A stretch of DNA of 64,000 nucleotides, from positions 2,852,001-2,916,000 of the forward strand of contig NC_061143.1 of assembly GCF_905220365.1 (NCBI RefSeq). Reading direction: 5' to 3'. Positions 11,216-22,120 of this stretch are shown here, in pieces. Origin of the DNA: Vanessa cardui (lineage: Eukaryota; Arthropoda; Insecta; Lepidoptera; Nymphalidae). The position numbers and the translations under genes were made by a program. Position 1 is the first letter of the stretch. Every line of letters starts with the position of its first letter. The notes beneath the pieces were generated by a model that did not search any database, was not told the DNA's origin, and worked only from the letters and a program-made list of their open reading frames with translations.

Positions 11216-11250
11216 CTTTAAATTATTAAAAGTCATGTTCGGCTGGATTC

Positions 11251-11686
11251 AAATCCGTAAACAAGCTTCAGAAAGGACCATCCTAGAGCACAGCCTCAAG
11301 ACATCTATACATAAACGCGACATCGGAGTCGCCGAGGCCGTGCTCTCTCTGATCAAACGCGGACCAGGACCCGCTGGATTGTAGTAATTCGAACACATAT
11401 ACTGCTATATATTATTTATATATTATTTATTATAGTTTATATATTATTTATTATACATTAGTGTATATTATTTAATAATAAATAAAAAAAAAAAAAATCA
11501 GTGTGGGCCACGTCTCCCAAGAAGACGACAAAAATGATTTCCAGCGAAGACCTGCTGATGTTTAGTATAAATATAAAACGCCAAAATGTAATTGAATATA
11601 AAATGTAAAAAAAGGCACGGGCATCTGCGAGCCTGTGGATGTTGTATTTTAAATAAAAAAATAAATAAAAAAAATCCGTAAACAAG
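11251..11686 (+). mobile_element. 5'-truncated LINE insertion with 15-bp target duplication
   Basis: The direct repeat aaatccgtaaacaag occurs at 11251-11265 and 11672-11686. Between them lie a short GC-richer coding end, an AT-rich 3' untranslated region containing 'cagtgtgggccacgtctccc' and 'gcgagcctgtggat', and an A-rich end. This is the structure left by target-primed reverse transcription. A second copy of the same 3' region lies at 33.74-33.91 kb. The LINE clade is not identified. Confidence 0.75.
11268..11384 (+). pseudogene. C-terminal end of a LINE open reading frame
   Basis: Within the insertion the frame reads SERTILEHSLKTSIHKRDIG, then a run ending SLIKRGPGPAGL and a TAG stop. Codon use is GC-richer than the flanks, as expected of formerly coding retroelement sequence. 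Upstream residues of the same frame belong to the neighbouring hAT-like element and are fortuitous. I infer a LINE ORF2 C-terminus from the insertion structure, not from a recognised domain. Confidence 0.5.
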
Positions 11687-11920
11687 ATTTAATTAAGATT
11701 CACATTTTCTAGTGACTAAGACATATCGATTACTCAAACAAAATTTATAAATTAAAATCGATGTTAACCATTATGAACGCAGCCTTACAAATTGCAATGA
11801 CTTGACGTAAGTTCGTGAATGTTGGGATACTTTAATCGAAACTTTGTTTATGTATACACATATATAAATATGAAATTAAAGTGTATGTCTATACATAATA
11901 GGTACGTATTTTATTTTACT

Positions 11921-12195
11921 GATACGGCCCAGTGGTTAGAACGTGTGCATCTTAATCGATAATTTCGGGTTCAAACCCAGGCAAGCACCACTATATACAT
12001 ATACGTGCTGTACATTTGTATTTATAATTCATCTCGTACTCGGCCGTGAAGGAAATCGTGAGAAAACCTGCATGTGTCTAATTTCATCGAAATTCTGCCA
12101 CAAGTGCATTCCAACGACCCGAATTGGAACAGCGTTGTAAAATATGTTCCAAACCCTTTCCTTAATGCCCAGCAGTGAGAAATTTACAGACTTTT
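11921..12195 (+). mobile_element. SINE-A
   Basis: Head 'gatacggcccagtggttaga' with A and B boxes recognisable; body ends 'cccagcagtgagaaatttac'. About 10 bp is missing before 'cccagcag'. Confidence 0.85.
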
Positions 12196-12721
12196 ACTAA
12201 GTATTTTATTTAGCTAAGTTTACATGAACAAGCCAAGCAAGGATAGACAAACCATTCATTATAATATATACCATCAAGGGTCAAAGAATAATTAAAAACT
12301 GATAATAATATGTTGTATATTAATTAGATAATAACTTAAAAAAAAGTTGGATAGAAATAAATAGTCCATTATTATTATTTTCCCTTTCATTTTTATAAGA
12401 AAAGGTGCAAAGGACGATACATAAGTTGAAATCCTTCCTTACGATTCGAAATTAAAACAATAAATCGAAATACGTTAAAAAAATAGCTTATGTGGGATTA
12501 CAAAGGAATTTCGCTTCGAAATGATAAATCCGGGGTTTCCGAGGATTTGGATAAATTTCAATATTTGATACATTTTGTACTTGTTCCCTTTCAAGGAATA
12601 CGCAATCTCACAATTTATTTATCTTAAGATTACGTTTCTTTGTACATTAGGCGATTTGATTACAAAAAAAAAAATCATAAATAAATCATAATATGTTTCC
12701 ACATATATTTCGTTATTGTCT
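12196..12721. other. unassigned AT-rich sequence
   Basis: No recognised feature. Confidence 0.45.
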
Positions 12722-12787
12722 ATATATACTAACAATATAAATGTGAAAGTATCACTGTCTGACTGTCTGTCGTTCTTTCACTAACAA
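12722..12787 (-). mobile_element. Rep-E terminal fragment
   Basis: 'atatatactaacaatataaa' followed by 'gtgaaagt' and a CTGT-rich block ('gtctgactgtctgtcgttc') is the reversed end of Rep-E. It abuts Rep-C, which seems to have landed inside it. Confidence 0.65.
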
Positions 12788-13046
12788 ACCTTGGTGGCAG
12801 GGCCTTGTGCAAGCCCGTCTGGGTAGGTACCACCCACTCATCAGTTATTCTACCGCCAAAAAACAGTACTCAGTATTGTTGTGTTCCGGTTTGAAGGGTG
12901 AGTGAGCCAGTGTACCTCCAGGCACAAGGGACATAATATCTTAGTTCCCAAGGTTGGCGGCACATTTACGATGTAAGGAATAGTTAATATTTATCTATAT
13001 GATGGTGACCACTTACCATCAGGTGGATCATAACTCGTCCGCCAAC
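12788..13046 (+). mobile_element. Rep-C, near full length
   Basis: From 'cttggtggcagggccttgtg' to 'cgtccgccaacc'. A deletion removes the segment 'tacagcgtcattgtctatggg' seen in the 1-kb copy. Confidence 0.8.
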
Positions 13047-13224
13047 CATTAAAAAAAACAGTGAATCGAAGTCGCGTATGACAACTAGTATGTTTATATT
13101 TTGATTTCATTACTAGGAGGCATAAAAGTTCAATGTCTGAACCACATCAGATTAACAACCGTCTCATGACACGCAAATCTTTGCAAAATAATACAAATAT
13201 TTTAAATTTTCTTTTAGAGAAATC

Positions 13225-13535
13225 GAACAACAAAACAACAACAACAACGGCCTGAAATTTCCCACTGCTGGATTAAGGCCCTCTTCCATTGAGGAAAAGG
13301 TTTTTGAAACATATTCTGCCACGCTGTTCCAATGTGGGTTGGTGGAATACACATGTGGCGGAATTTCTATAAAATTAGACACTTCGTTCCCTCACGATTT
13401 CCCTCACCGCCGAGCACGAGATGAATTATAAACACAAATTAAGCACATGAATATTCAGCGGTGCTTGCCTGGGTTTAAACCCGCAATCATCGGTTAAGGT
13501 GCACGCGTTCTAACCACTGGGCCATCTCGGCTCTC
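13225..13535 (-). mobile_element. SINE-A, near full length
   Basis: Begins with the reversed (GTT)n tail 'acaacaacaacaac' and ends at the head 'taaccactgggccatctcgg'. The B box is changed (gggtttaaacccgc). Confidence 0.9.
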
Positions 13536-14029
13536 AGTAAGATAGAAATTGAAATTAAAAGTAAATGAAGCTAAATATTACGTAACTTACTGGTTCGATA
13601 TTCAACCCATCGGCTATTATATTCCCACTTTGTAATTAAAAGTAATTGTTGAAATTGCTTCATATAGTATTTTATAAACATTCTATTTTTAAATACTCTC
13701 CGTATCAACATAGCTTTCAATTTGAACACGATTGCAACAATTATCCCGAAACATTTTCTTGTATAACGGCCAAGTCCAATTAGAGCCTTAATTGCCTTCT
13801 GTGGTCTAACTTGTGATACTTAGAACGCCTATTTCTGATAATGATGACATACTTTTAATTAAAATACTATTAATAAGGGTATTTTCTCATTAAATAAATT
13901 TGTTGCAATACAATATCTGTCTGATCGAGTTTTGAAATAGAAGGTGGGAATGAGATAGAATGTGCGACAATGTGTCGCTCATACTCCTATGGAATGTTTT
14001 TTTTTTCTTGACATCATTAAATAGCTGTT
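13536..14029. other. unassigned AT-rich sequence
   Basis: Nothing recognised. Confidence 0.45.
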
Positions 14030-14210
14030 GACCTTAGCCTGTTCAGTATCACTAAGGGGGTGGACGAGTCGTATAATACTCTACCGGATATTGGAAGCCC
14101 AGTGAAGGTCGCAGAGTATGCACGTCCAGAGGAGGCCTCCTGTGATACCAGTCCTCGGCCTAGGATGCTCTCAAAATGACAATATGCAAATAAGCACGCG
14201 AATAACACCT
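14030..14210. other. GC-richer unassigned island
   Basis: The stretch containing 'actaagggggtggacgagtc' and 'cagaggaggcctcctgtgat' stands out by base composition. The minus strand is open for about 60 codons but resembles no protein I know. I think it is an old retroelement piece. Confidence 0.35.
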
Positions 14211-14276
14211 TAAAAATCGATCTTAAGATTTACCATGTAATCGAAATTATCAAGGTCAAATTTTATATTGAAACTA

Positions 14277-14372
14277 GTAGTCGTGGCTACGCACGCGTTT
14301 TAGGATGTTGGGTGTCATGTGTTGGGCAAAAAGAGTAGCCCATGTACTTTCATGGAGTTCAAGCTCAAGTTC
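14277..14372 (+). mobile_element. Rep-E 5' fragment
   Basis: 'tcgtggctacgcacgcgttt' to 'gtgttgggcaaaaagagtag' and 'catggagttcaagctcaag'. It stops where SINE-B starts. Confidence 0.65.
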
Positions 14373-14379
14373 AAGCTTT

Positions 14380-14545
14380 GACGACGTGGTTGAGTGGTGT
14401 GTACACCGGTTTTCATGGGTACGCCACGCCGAGGTCCTCGTTTCGATTCCCGGTCGAGACGATGTAGATTATAATTAGTTTTCTATGTTATCTCGGGTCT
14501 GGGTGTTTGTGGTACCTTCGTTACGGATCAGAGTAATGTATGTGA
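14380..14545 (+). mobile_element. SINE-B, internal deletion
   Basis: The head with A box (TGGTTGAGTGG) and a changed B box (gtttcgattcc) is intact. The segment between 'ccttcgttac' and 'ggatcagagtaatgta' is deleted. Confidence 0.85.
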
Positions 14546-15104
14546 ACATCACATATATGGCCTTATATAATATTAATGTAGATGAACTAGCATATATTTG
14601 TTTATATTGATCATTAATTTAAAATGATCATTTGATAATAAATACACGAATAAATGATATATGCACAATAAACAAAATGAACACAATGAAATAATGTCAA
14701 TAAATAAAACAATACGATTGAGAATCAGGTGAACACATTGTTCAGATTAGTCGAACCCAAGGGATCCACATTATTTAACAAAGTTCCTAACAATACTCGG
14801 TTCACAATAAACATAAGCTCATTGTTAATTTAATATTCCTCTCGTCCAAAATATTAGGTTATGAATATCCAATCATTATGTTCAAATATATCTGATTGTG
14901 GATTTGTAATGTTGCCTTTTATAACATGAGCGAATAAACTCAATATTAACTATTATCATATTAACTGGCGTTAACTAAAATGTATTTGTGGATTGTGTCC
15001 GTGAGACGTGATAAGCTAATTAATGCTGTATTTTAATGGAGTTTTGGAATTGAGTTCTGTTTCTGAGTACCAGAAATCATCACCTAGGAAAAGGGTATCA
15101 TGCT

Positions 15105-15295
15105 TAGTCTTTACTTTATTCCAACCATCTGTCAGTTGAACCTTCGCTGCCAAACCGATGTTGCCAAACGATTTTGATGAAATTTGGGAAACTTTAACTT
15201 TAACGACATTATCTACTTTTTTGCCAAACACGTAACAACCAACTCCTGGAACGCGAGCGAAGCCGCGGGCGACGACGTAAGAAAAGCACACCACA
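15105..15295 (-). mobile_element. Rep-E, reverse copy
   Basis: Read on the minus strand it begins 'gcccgcggcttcgctcgcg' and continues 'gttggttgttacgtgtttgg' and 'aaatttcatcaaaatcg'. The 97-codon open frame here is carried entirely by this repeat and flank and is not a gene. Confidence 0.65.
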
Positions 15296-15349
15296 ACATT
15301 TGACAGCAAATGGCCGCGATATGATTGGTCGAAAACTTGATTAATCTAT

Positions 15350-15510
15350 GCTATTTACGATGGTTTTTCGATTAACACTTGCTTTTTAGAGGGTTGCTTG
15401 TCATATATTAGGCCAAAAAAGTCCTTCCTTGGAGGTCAAGTCTGCTTCATACCAAATTTCGTCCAATTCGGTGGTTTGGCAATGAAAGAACAACCGACAC
15501 ACAGCCAGGC
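15350..15510 (+). mobile_element. Rep-E, forward copy
   Basis: 'ttgcttgtcatatattagg', 'gtctgcttcataccaaattt' and 'cggtggtttggcaatgaaag'. It lies head-to-head with the reverse copy just upstream. Confidence 0.6.
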
Positions 15511-15594
15511 AGGTTTGCTTTCTCTTTTACACTCATACTCGTACATATTCATAGACTATATAAGATTTTAAATTAACATGGTTATTTTTATTAT

Positions 15595-15700
15595 TAAAGT
15601 TATTGATTTCGTGATATTTTACCGTGTTTTTTATTTTTGTTCAGAGCTCCACTGAACAAAAATAAAAAACATGGTAAATATCCCGAAATGAATAACTTTA
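15595..15700. repeat. fold-back element, about 50-bp arms
   Basis: The left arm (15595-15644) and right arm (15652-15700) are reverse complements with about four differences and a 7-base centre. Both arms end in 'tttatttttgttcag' or its complement. No target duplication is clear. Confidence 0.85.
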
Positions 15701-16059
15701 ATTCATAGACTAGTATAGAAGCAAAGATTACAGCAAAATCAGCTTCTGTGTACCTTCACATCACACAATCGATACATCCGTTTTTTATTCTTAGTAATTG
15801 GTCTTTTCTCCCATTCAAATTTTCATTTTAAGGCCTAACGGAATATAACCTAAATATGCCATTTCATCATTGAATATCCCATCTGATATATTGGAATTGA
15901 AGCAAGCATTTCTTTCATTGTCCATGTTTAACCAAACGTGGAATTTAAGGCCGACTATATAGACTTGTAACTTTAATTTAAATATCAAATGTTAAGTCAA
16001 TATATGATATCGGAATTAATATAAGGCTTGAATCATCATCCTCCTCCCTTTATCCCAAT
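15701..16059. other. unassigned AT-rich sequence
   Basis: No exon or repeat recognised before the LINE 3' flank at the right edge. Confidence 0.4.
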
Positions 16060-16209
16060 TTATTTGAGGTCGCAGCATGTCTTCTTCCATACTTCCCTAT
16101 CTGACGTCATCTTAATTGTAACATTCTTTCCAGCCATATTATCATCTATCACACAATCCATCCATAGTCTCATTGGGCGTCTCCTTCCTCTATATCCATC
16201 TACGTTCGT
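16060..16209 (-). pseudogene. LINE ORF2 C-terminal fragment
   Basis: On the minus strand the frame reads VDGYRGRRRPMRLWMDCVID, then later KMTSDREVWKKTCCDLK and a stop. The pattern RGRRRPxxxWMDCV followed by MTSDRxxWKxxTCC is the conserved C-terminus of a lepidopteran non-LTR retrotransposon. A second, plus-strand copy lies at 47.25 kb. Downstream of the stop the sequence is rich in AGGATGATGAT, a usual LINE tail. Confidence 0.75.
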
Positions 16210-16624
16210 GACTAAGACTTGGATATTTTTTAATATTAACTTTTAAAAATGGAAACATGCTTTATGGTTAATCTCCGATTCTGATGAAATTTTTTATGTT
16301 ATACTTTTTGTGTTCAATTTACTTCTTTCTATATAGTCCTAAGATAATTCAAATTTAATTTTATGTTATAAAGTGTTAATATTTCGTTTGTAATTGATGT
16401 AGATACATAATATTATTATAAGTCTATCCTTTACTTGTGTGTGTTGTTTGTGTGTGCATATATAAGTTCAATTAAAATTTACAAAAATTATGGTGAAGCT
16501 TGTATTGAAACTTTTATGCACAACAAAGAGAATTGATTTACACATATGTTATTTGTAAATATTACTTACATAATATTAACCAATATAAACCAAAATTAGT
16601 CATCTTATATATAATAAAACCAAC

Positions 16625-16800
16625 TTTTGCCGGCGGTTTTTCCGAACCGATACGACATGGGAACTTTCAAGACAAGAGCGGTCTCCTTTCTTAAAGGCCG
16701 GCAACGCACCTGCAAGCCCCCTGGTGTTGCAGATATGCATGGGCGGTGGTAGTCACTTTCGATCAGGTGAGCCTATTGCTCGTTTGCCAGCTATGTCATA
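16625..16800 (+). mobile_element. Rep-D, near full length
   Basis: From 'ccggcggtttttccgaaccg' through 'aaaggccggcaacgcacctg' and 'gggcggtggtagtcactttc' to 'ttgctcgtttgcc'. This is the clearest copy of the family in the window. I recall it as very common in Lepidoptera, but its class is uncertain. Confidence 0.75.
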
Positions 16801-16954
16801 ATTTTTTTTAAAAAAATCATAGAAGAGCCTATTCTTCGTACTTAATTTTGTTTTGTATCACTTATGTGGCGAAAATGTTTTTCGATTCCAGTTGACATAA
16901 GCATTGACCTTGACTTGATTGTATTTTAAAAAGTATTCTCATAACAAAAGCGCT

Positions 16955-17062
16955 GCGGTGAAGCGGTCATGTGTGGGTTGCTTGTGGACACGTGATAGCA
17001 TCTCACATCCAGATCACGTCCTGCAAGCCAGCGAGACCGCTGTAGCTATTCTACTCAAGCGC
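16955..17062. repeat. GC-rich island bounded by 'agcgctgc'
   Basis: A GC-richer stretch begins 'aagcgctgcggtgaagcgg' and ends 'cgctgtagctattctactc' plus 'aagcgctgc'. Its ends repeat and partly invert each other, so it may be a small element. Confidence 0.35.
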
Positions 17063-17468
17063 TGCAAATACTGACTTATCTGATGACAATGTATTTGCGA
17101 CTTTAAACACTAGGTCTTTAGTCTGTATTATTAAATTATTTAAAGAAGCTTCTACGAAATTAGTGTTTATCTAGCTCAGACTGAGTGAGATATCTAGTGA
17201 TATTTGTGCCAAACTTTAATTGCAAAGGATTTACTAGAATGGAGTTTTGTTTTTAAATTATTATAAACGTTTTTTTTTTTTAATTTTGTTTAAGAGCGAT
17301 TTATGTGAACTTATGAATTAACGCTATATGTTGTTGTGTGAAGATATCCACACAAATATAGTTTCTATCTTTCTTAATGAATGAATTCTGTAATGCAATT
17401 TATTAAATATGGGATATAGATATTATATTATTATTACTATCAGTCTTTCTCTTTCTAACATCATCTAA
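17063..17468. other. unassigned AT-rich sequence
   Basis: Nothing recognised. Confidence 0.45.
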
Positions 17469-17710
17469 GAGCTAAGATGGCCCAGTGGATAGAACACGTA
17501 CATTTTGAACGTTCATTACGAGTTCAAACTCAAACAAGCACCACTGAATTTTAATGTTAATAATTTTCATTCATAATTCATTTCGAGCTCGTCGGTAAAG
17601 GATAACAATGTGAGTAAATACAGCCGCTTTGGAGCAGCATGAAGAAGTTTGTTTCTAACCTTCTCCTCACAGGGAGAGGCCAAGCTGTGGGAAAATTACA
17701 GGCTGTTACT
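17469..17710 (+). mobile_element. SINE-A, diverged
   Basis: Head 'agctaagatggcccagtgga'. The middle is deleted around 'acatgtgtattccaccaac', and it ends 'gggaaaattacaggctgtta'. Confidence 0.8.
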
Positions 17711-18019
17711 ATTTTATCATATTATTATTTTATCATGCTGCGTTCCATTTCTCACAAATTAGTGATTATATACAACTTAACTAAGTAGCAGTTCCAACCA
17801 CTTTATATAAATGCCTTATTCATACATACTGTTAAATACATCACTTATCCCTTCCACAGTCATGATAGTTACCATATTTGGACTATATATTAAACAGATC
17901 TTAAACATGATACAACGTCTGGAACTACGATCGTTGAAATAATGCAAATCAGCTCAGAATTTGAGGTGAGCACTTTCGATTACATACGCCCTATTATATA
18001 AATTAACATATATAACACA

Positions 18020-18262
18020 ATAACGACCCGCCTGACTTCGCACGGCTGCAAAACTTATACTAAATATACTACATGACAAATTTCTAAAATTATCACTGTT
18101 TCTTTACTATATTGTCCATGTATTATATACAAAAACCTTCCTCTCGAATCGCTCTATCTATTAAAATATCGCATCAAAATCCGTTGCGTAGTTTTAAAGA
18201 TTTAAGCATATATAGGTATATAGGGACAGAGAAAGCTACTTTGTTTTATAATATGTAGTGAT
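18020..18262 (+). mobile_element. Rep-F
   Basis: 'gacccgcctgacttcgcacg', 'aaaccttcctctcgaatcgc', 'gcgtagttttaaagatttaa' and 'atagggacagagaaagctac'. It aligns block by block with the 5-kb copy. Confidence 0.7.
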
Positions 18263-18487
18263 ATAGAATAAATGCAAAGTCTTTAGCGTAAAATCTGATT
18301 TATACGGTTACCACGATAATGATATCACGTAGAATATCAATCGGATTAAGTTGACGTGTGGAGCGCCGGTTTCAATATAAAATGTGGGTTTCAGAATTAT
18401 TGGAGCGCGTAATTAGGAACTGTTATATAATGTACGTTAAATAAAGCGTGAAATTTTTTAATACGCTTTTTTTTATTTCTTTCGATT

Positions 18488-18780
18488 GAGCTGAGATGGC
18501 CCAGTAGTTAGGACATGTGTATCTGAACCGATGATTGCGGGTTCAAACCCAGGCAACACTGAATATTCATGTGCTTAATTTGTTTTTGTAATTCATCTCG
18601 TGTCGGTGAACGAAAACATCGCGAGGAAATTTACATGTGTCTAATTTCATATAAATTCTGCCTGATGTGTAATCCACAAACCCGCATTGGAACAGGGTAG
18701 TGGAATATGTTCCAAGCCTTCTCCTTAAAAGGAGAAGAGGCTGTGTGTAGATCAACTGTGGGAAATTTACAGACTGTTAA
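18488..18780 (+). mobile_element. SINE-A, near full length
   Basis: Head 'gagctgagatggcccagtag', B box GGTTCAAACCC intact, 3' end 'gggaaatttacagactgtta'. The minus-strand open frame is a shadow of the repeat. Confidence 0.9.
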
Positions 18781-19225
18781 CGTTAACGTATCGTTGATTT
18801 CTTTTGTTAAAATACTCTGTAATTACTTATAGCGTTGTAGTGGTTTGTAAGTAAAAGTAGCAGCTATATGTGCTGACAGCATGGTTAGCAAGTAATGTTG
18901 ATATACGGTAACAGATTGTTAAAGTTCCATAGCTGGACTTAGGATTCTTTATTAAAAAAAAGATGATGTATTTTCATCATCAGTATCGACAGCTATTCCC
19001 AATGCTATTAAAAAAAAGCTAATTCGATACTCATCGCCACATGCGTACGTAAAATTCAATCAGTGGAATCAGTTACATCTTAAGCACAGCATGTGCCGGA
19101 TGCAAACAGTTTGACGATATCTTTCTCCCAAAAAATCTTTTAACAAACCTTTTGGGGCACCTTATCAATTTACAGGTTTTTTTAGCTTAACACTCTTTCT
19201 TACGTTTTCCTCTATATGGACTAAC
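18781..19225. other. unassigned AT-rich sequence
   Basis: Nothing recognised upstream of the candidate exon. Confidence 0.4.
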
Positions 19226-19389
19226 CGGTGCCAAGAAAGTCTGGTGTGTTCTGGCACATCGGAATACCAAAAGACCAGCTGATTCCGATCTGTCCATCGC
19301 TAGTGTGGATTCCCAACGGTTGTCCAACCTTTACTGGTTTCTGGGATATTGAGAACCGCCCGACACCATCTATCTGGGTTAAGATGAGC
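19226..19389 (-). CDS. candidate internal coding exon (unidentified)
   Basis: On the minus strand a 164-bp segment is open from the acceptor 'ttgcatataactcag|G' to the donor 'CACCG|GTTAGT'. It reads TQIDGVGRFSISQKPVKVGQ, continues with PLGIHTSDGQIGISWSFGIP and ends MCQNTPDFLGTG. The composition (Gly, Ser, Trp, Cys; GC-richer codons) is unlike the surrounding noise. The plus strand of the same stretch is also open for 61 codons, which warns that openness alone is weak. I do not recognise the protein and see no second exon. It could be an exon of a gene with large introns, a pseudogene piece or a transposon remnant. Confidence 0.3.
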
Positions 19390-19780
19390 CTGAGTTATAT
19401 GCAACTACAATAACAATTGTCATGAATAAAAGTAAGATAGATTTTAGTATTTTACAAGTGTGACGTCAGTTTTGAATAAAGAACATCACAAATTAATCCT
19501 ACGCAATTAATCCCGCTGATAGATATATATACTATACATATATACCATTTACAAAATGCTGATCCAATTTTCAAAGCGAAATTTTACAAACGTAAAACGC
19601 CAATAATAATTTGTATGCCATTTGTTCTGTTAAGGATTAATACTATGCGACGAAGTAATTTAAATAAAGTTACGAGTATATTTTATATTCAATTTTGTAA
19701 AAATAAAAAATATCTTTGTTATTTTTACAATGTGTTTTTTATATTCGTTTACTTATTGATTTCGAAAGATACCTATAAAT

Positions 19781-20004
19781 GAATAAATAGTGAACAACAT
19801 CACATACATTGCTCTGATCCCAATGTCATTTACTAAAACACTCGTGTTATGGAAGATCAGAAGTAACGACGGTACCACAAACAAGACAACATGGAAAATG
19901 AATGAAGTTTTTCTACAGCGACTCGCCCGGGAATCGACTCGGGACCGCGGAGTGGCGTGCTCATGAAAACCGGTGTACACACTTTTCGAACATTGAGGTC
20001 ATCG
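19781..20004 (-). mobile_element. SINE-B, near full length
   Basis: Reverse copy from 'aacatcacatacattgctct' to 'acattgaggtcatcg'. The B box (cgggaatcgactcgggac in reverse) and the tRNA-like head are recognisable. The 75-codon minus-strand frame is this element. Confidence 0.85.
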
Positions 20005-20522
20005 AACGTCTTTCGTTACTAAACATACATTATTTTAGACATCATTTTAATTGACGTTTTATTTTTTTTTTAATTGGCAAGATAATTTAAATCCTCTTGT
20101 TAGTTTTTATATGTATCTATAGGCTTTAAAAAACATAATTGTTTTATTTATTTAGCTTCGGTTTCGGCCGAAAATTGAAATGATAGTCTTTAAAAAAGGC
20201 TTAAACACCAACTTGAAAATATTTCCCAGAAAACATTCGAACAATCCAACAAATACTTAAAGCAACTTGTGCTCTAGAAAAACAATTTCATTTATACCAT
20301 CTTGAAGTGAAATAGAAAAAGCTGTCTAAGTCCGCTAAACCTCAAGCAAGAGCTACTATATCCTCGATCGAAGAGCAAACACAAAAGCTATTGCAGCACA
20401 ATTACAGTTGCTATTTACTTCACGTTAAGCCTTCGATCCCATTCTGATTACGGGCTCAATCGACCCGTGCATTCCAACTGTGTGTGTTTGTGGATGTTAC
20501 ATCTGTTTGTTTACGAATAATA
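20005..20522. other. unassigned sequence
   Basis: No recognised repeat or exon. Confidence 0.4.
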
Positions 20523-20670
20523 TAATCAATACTAATATTATAAATGTTAAAGTAACTCTGTCTCTTTCTATCGCTCTTTCAAGATCAAACCGCTGAACTG
20601 AATTTGATTAAATTTGGTATGAAGCAAACTTGAGCTCCAAGAAAGGGCATCTGCTACTTATCTAGCCAAA
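20523..20670 (-). mobile_element. Rep-E
   Basis: Begins 'atcaatactaatattataaa', then 'gttaaagtaactctgtctct', and continues to 'aatttggtatgaagcaaact' and 'gagctccaagaaagggcat'. Confidence 0.7.
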
Positions 20671-21843
20671 CATATAACATATAAAACAAGGAAGAAGCTT
20701 GAGGGTCAACTATTACATTATAATATAAAATGTTATGTTTTAAAGGTCGTGATCAACTTGATTTAATTTATTCTTCTTGAAATTTAGATTAAAATTAGCC
20801 TAGACTCATATCTGGTGTATTTTTCGTTGATTTATAATGTGATTGTAAAATAATAACGAGATGGGGTTCATTATTATTAAGCTTAATTATTTGTTTTTTT
20901 TTATTTGTTTTATATTTGGAACAGTTGATCAAATATAGGCTAAAATAAAGTTTTAATTATATTAAAAAAAGAAAAAGAGTTGAAATCGTTTATCATAAAA
21001 ATGTTTATTGGCCAGGCCAGGGGTAAAAACCTGGGTAAAATCTACGGGATGTGCAATCTTATCTAACTTGTGATAACGCCTTCGTAGTCCCTGCTGTTTT
21101 TAAACCTTTTACTTTTCGATCATAACATGATCTCTACAACATAGAGGTACGCAAACTCTCAGCTTAGAGGCATCTCTATAAACAATAGCATATATCATAC
21201 CTATTTTACTTAGTCTTTCCATGGAATATCAATGATTACTTGCATTACTAATTTCCTTCGTGACTGTTTAGGGCTTAATCTGCGTTTTGAAGATAGAATT
21301 TATTTATTATTTCATCAAAAAATTTTGCATCAAAATTATTTTAGATTTGTCATAAGTACCGAGTTAAATAAACGTTGTTTGATTTCGCGAAACCTAGTTT
21401 CAATAAATACACTAATGCTACAGTAATCGTAGTCCTCAACAAAAAGTACCTTGAAATATATAAAACATATCCAAAAATATACTGCAATTGTATAACCTAT
21501 TATGTAGAAAGATTCGGAGTTTAATTTTATTTTATTCATAATACGAGTAACTTATTTTCAGTCGTAACGGTTTTTCTTAGAACTCTTTGTACTAGTCACA
21601 CAAATTAGTATTCGAAGGCTGAAGCTAAGTATAAGTTTGTACTTAATCTACTTCGTGGCTTATAATTGGAATGTAAATAAAATGTTCTACTAACTTACTT
21701 TATTTGTACTCAAATTTACAATTACACAATTTTATTTCATATGCAGTACTTTAATGAAAACTACATATAAATAAAATCCATCTAAAAAAGATGCATATCC
21801 TTTCTGAGCACTTTTAAAAAAATGTAATAAAATATCATTTATA
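20671..21843. other. unassigned AT-rich sequence
   Basis: Poor in recognisable features. Short frames near 21.2-21.5 kb look like chance. Confidence 0.4.
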
Positions 21844-21918
21844 ATTCAGGCTATTAAGCTTTGGAACAACCTTCCTTTAAATAATCGGAAGGCCATTACT
21901 ATAGATTTTATAAAATAA
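21844..21918 (+). pseudogene. LINE reverse-transcriptase C-terminal remnant
   Basis: The frame reads IQAIKLWNNLPLNNRKAITI followed by DFIK and a stop. The 'xxIxLWNxLP' motif is typical of the extreme C-terminus of jockey- and CR1-like non-LTR ORF2 proteins. The 3' flank up to about 22.42 kb, interrupted by a second insertion, has the matching downstream piece 'gatcgctatgtagcgataag'. Confidence 0.6.
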
Positions 21919-22120
21919 ACTCGTAACGGATCACTTCTTGTCTCAAATATATATCTTTACATCAATAGTTTATTTTTATTTAGCATTTTCTTTATTTATT
22001 TTTTCTATTTCTCTCTTTGTTTGAGGATTTTGCGTATGTATTCATACCTATTGTTTATAGTGTGTATTTAGATTACATACTCGTATTTTATATGTACTGA
22101 AAATATAATTAATGGATTCT

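Noticed and set aside
15016..15309. 97-codon minus-strand frame (VVARGFARVPGVGCYVF)
   Set aside because: It is carried by a reverse Rep-E copy. The same phrase is the translated 'cccgcggcttcgctcg' end seen in other copies.
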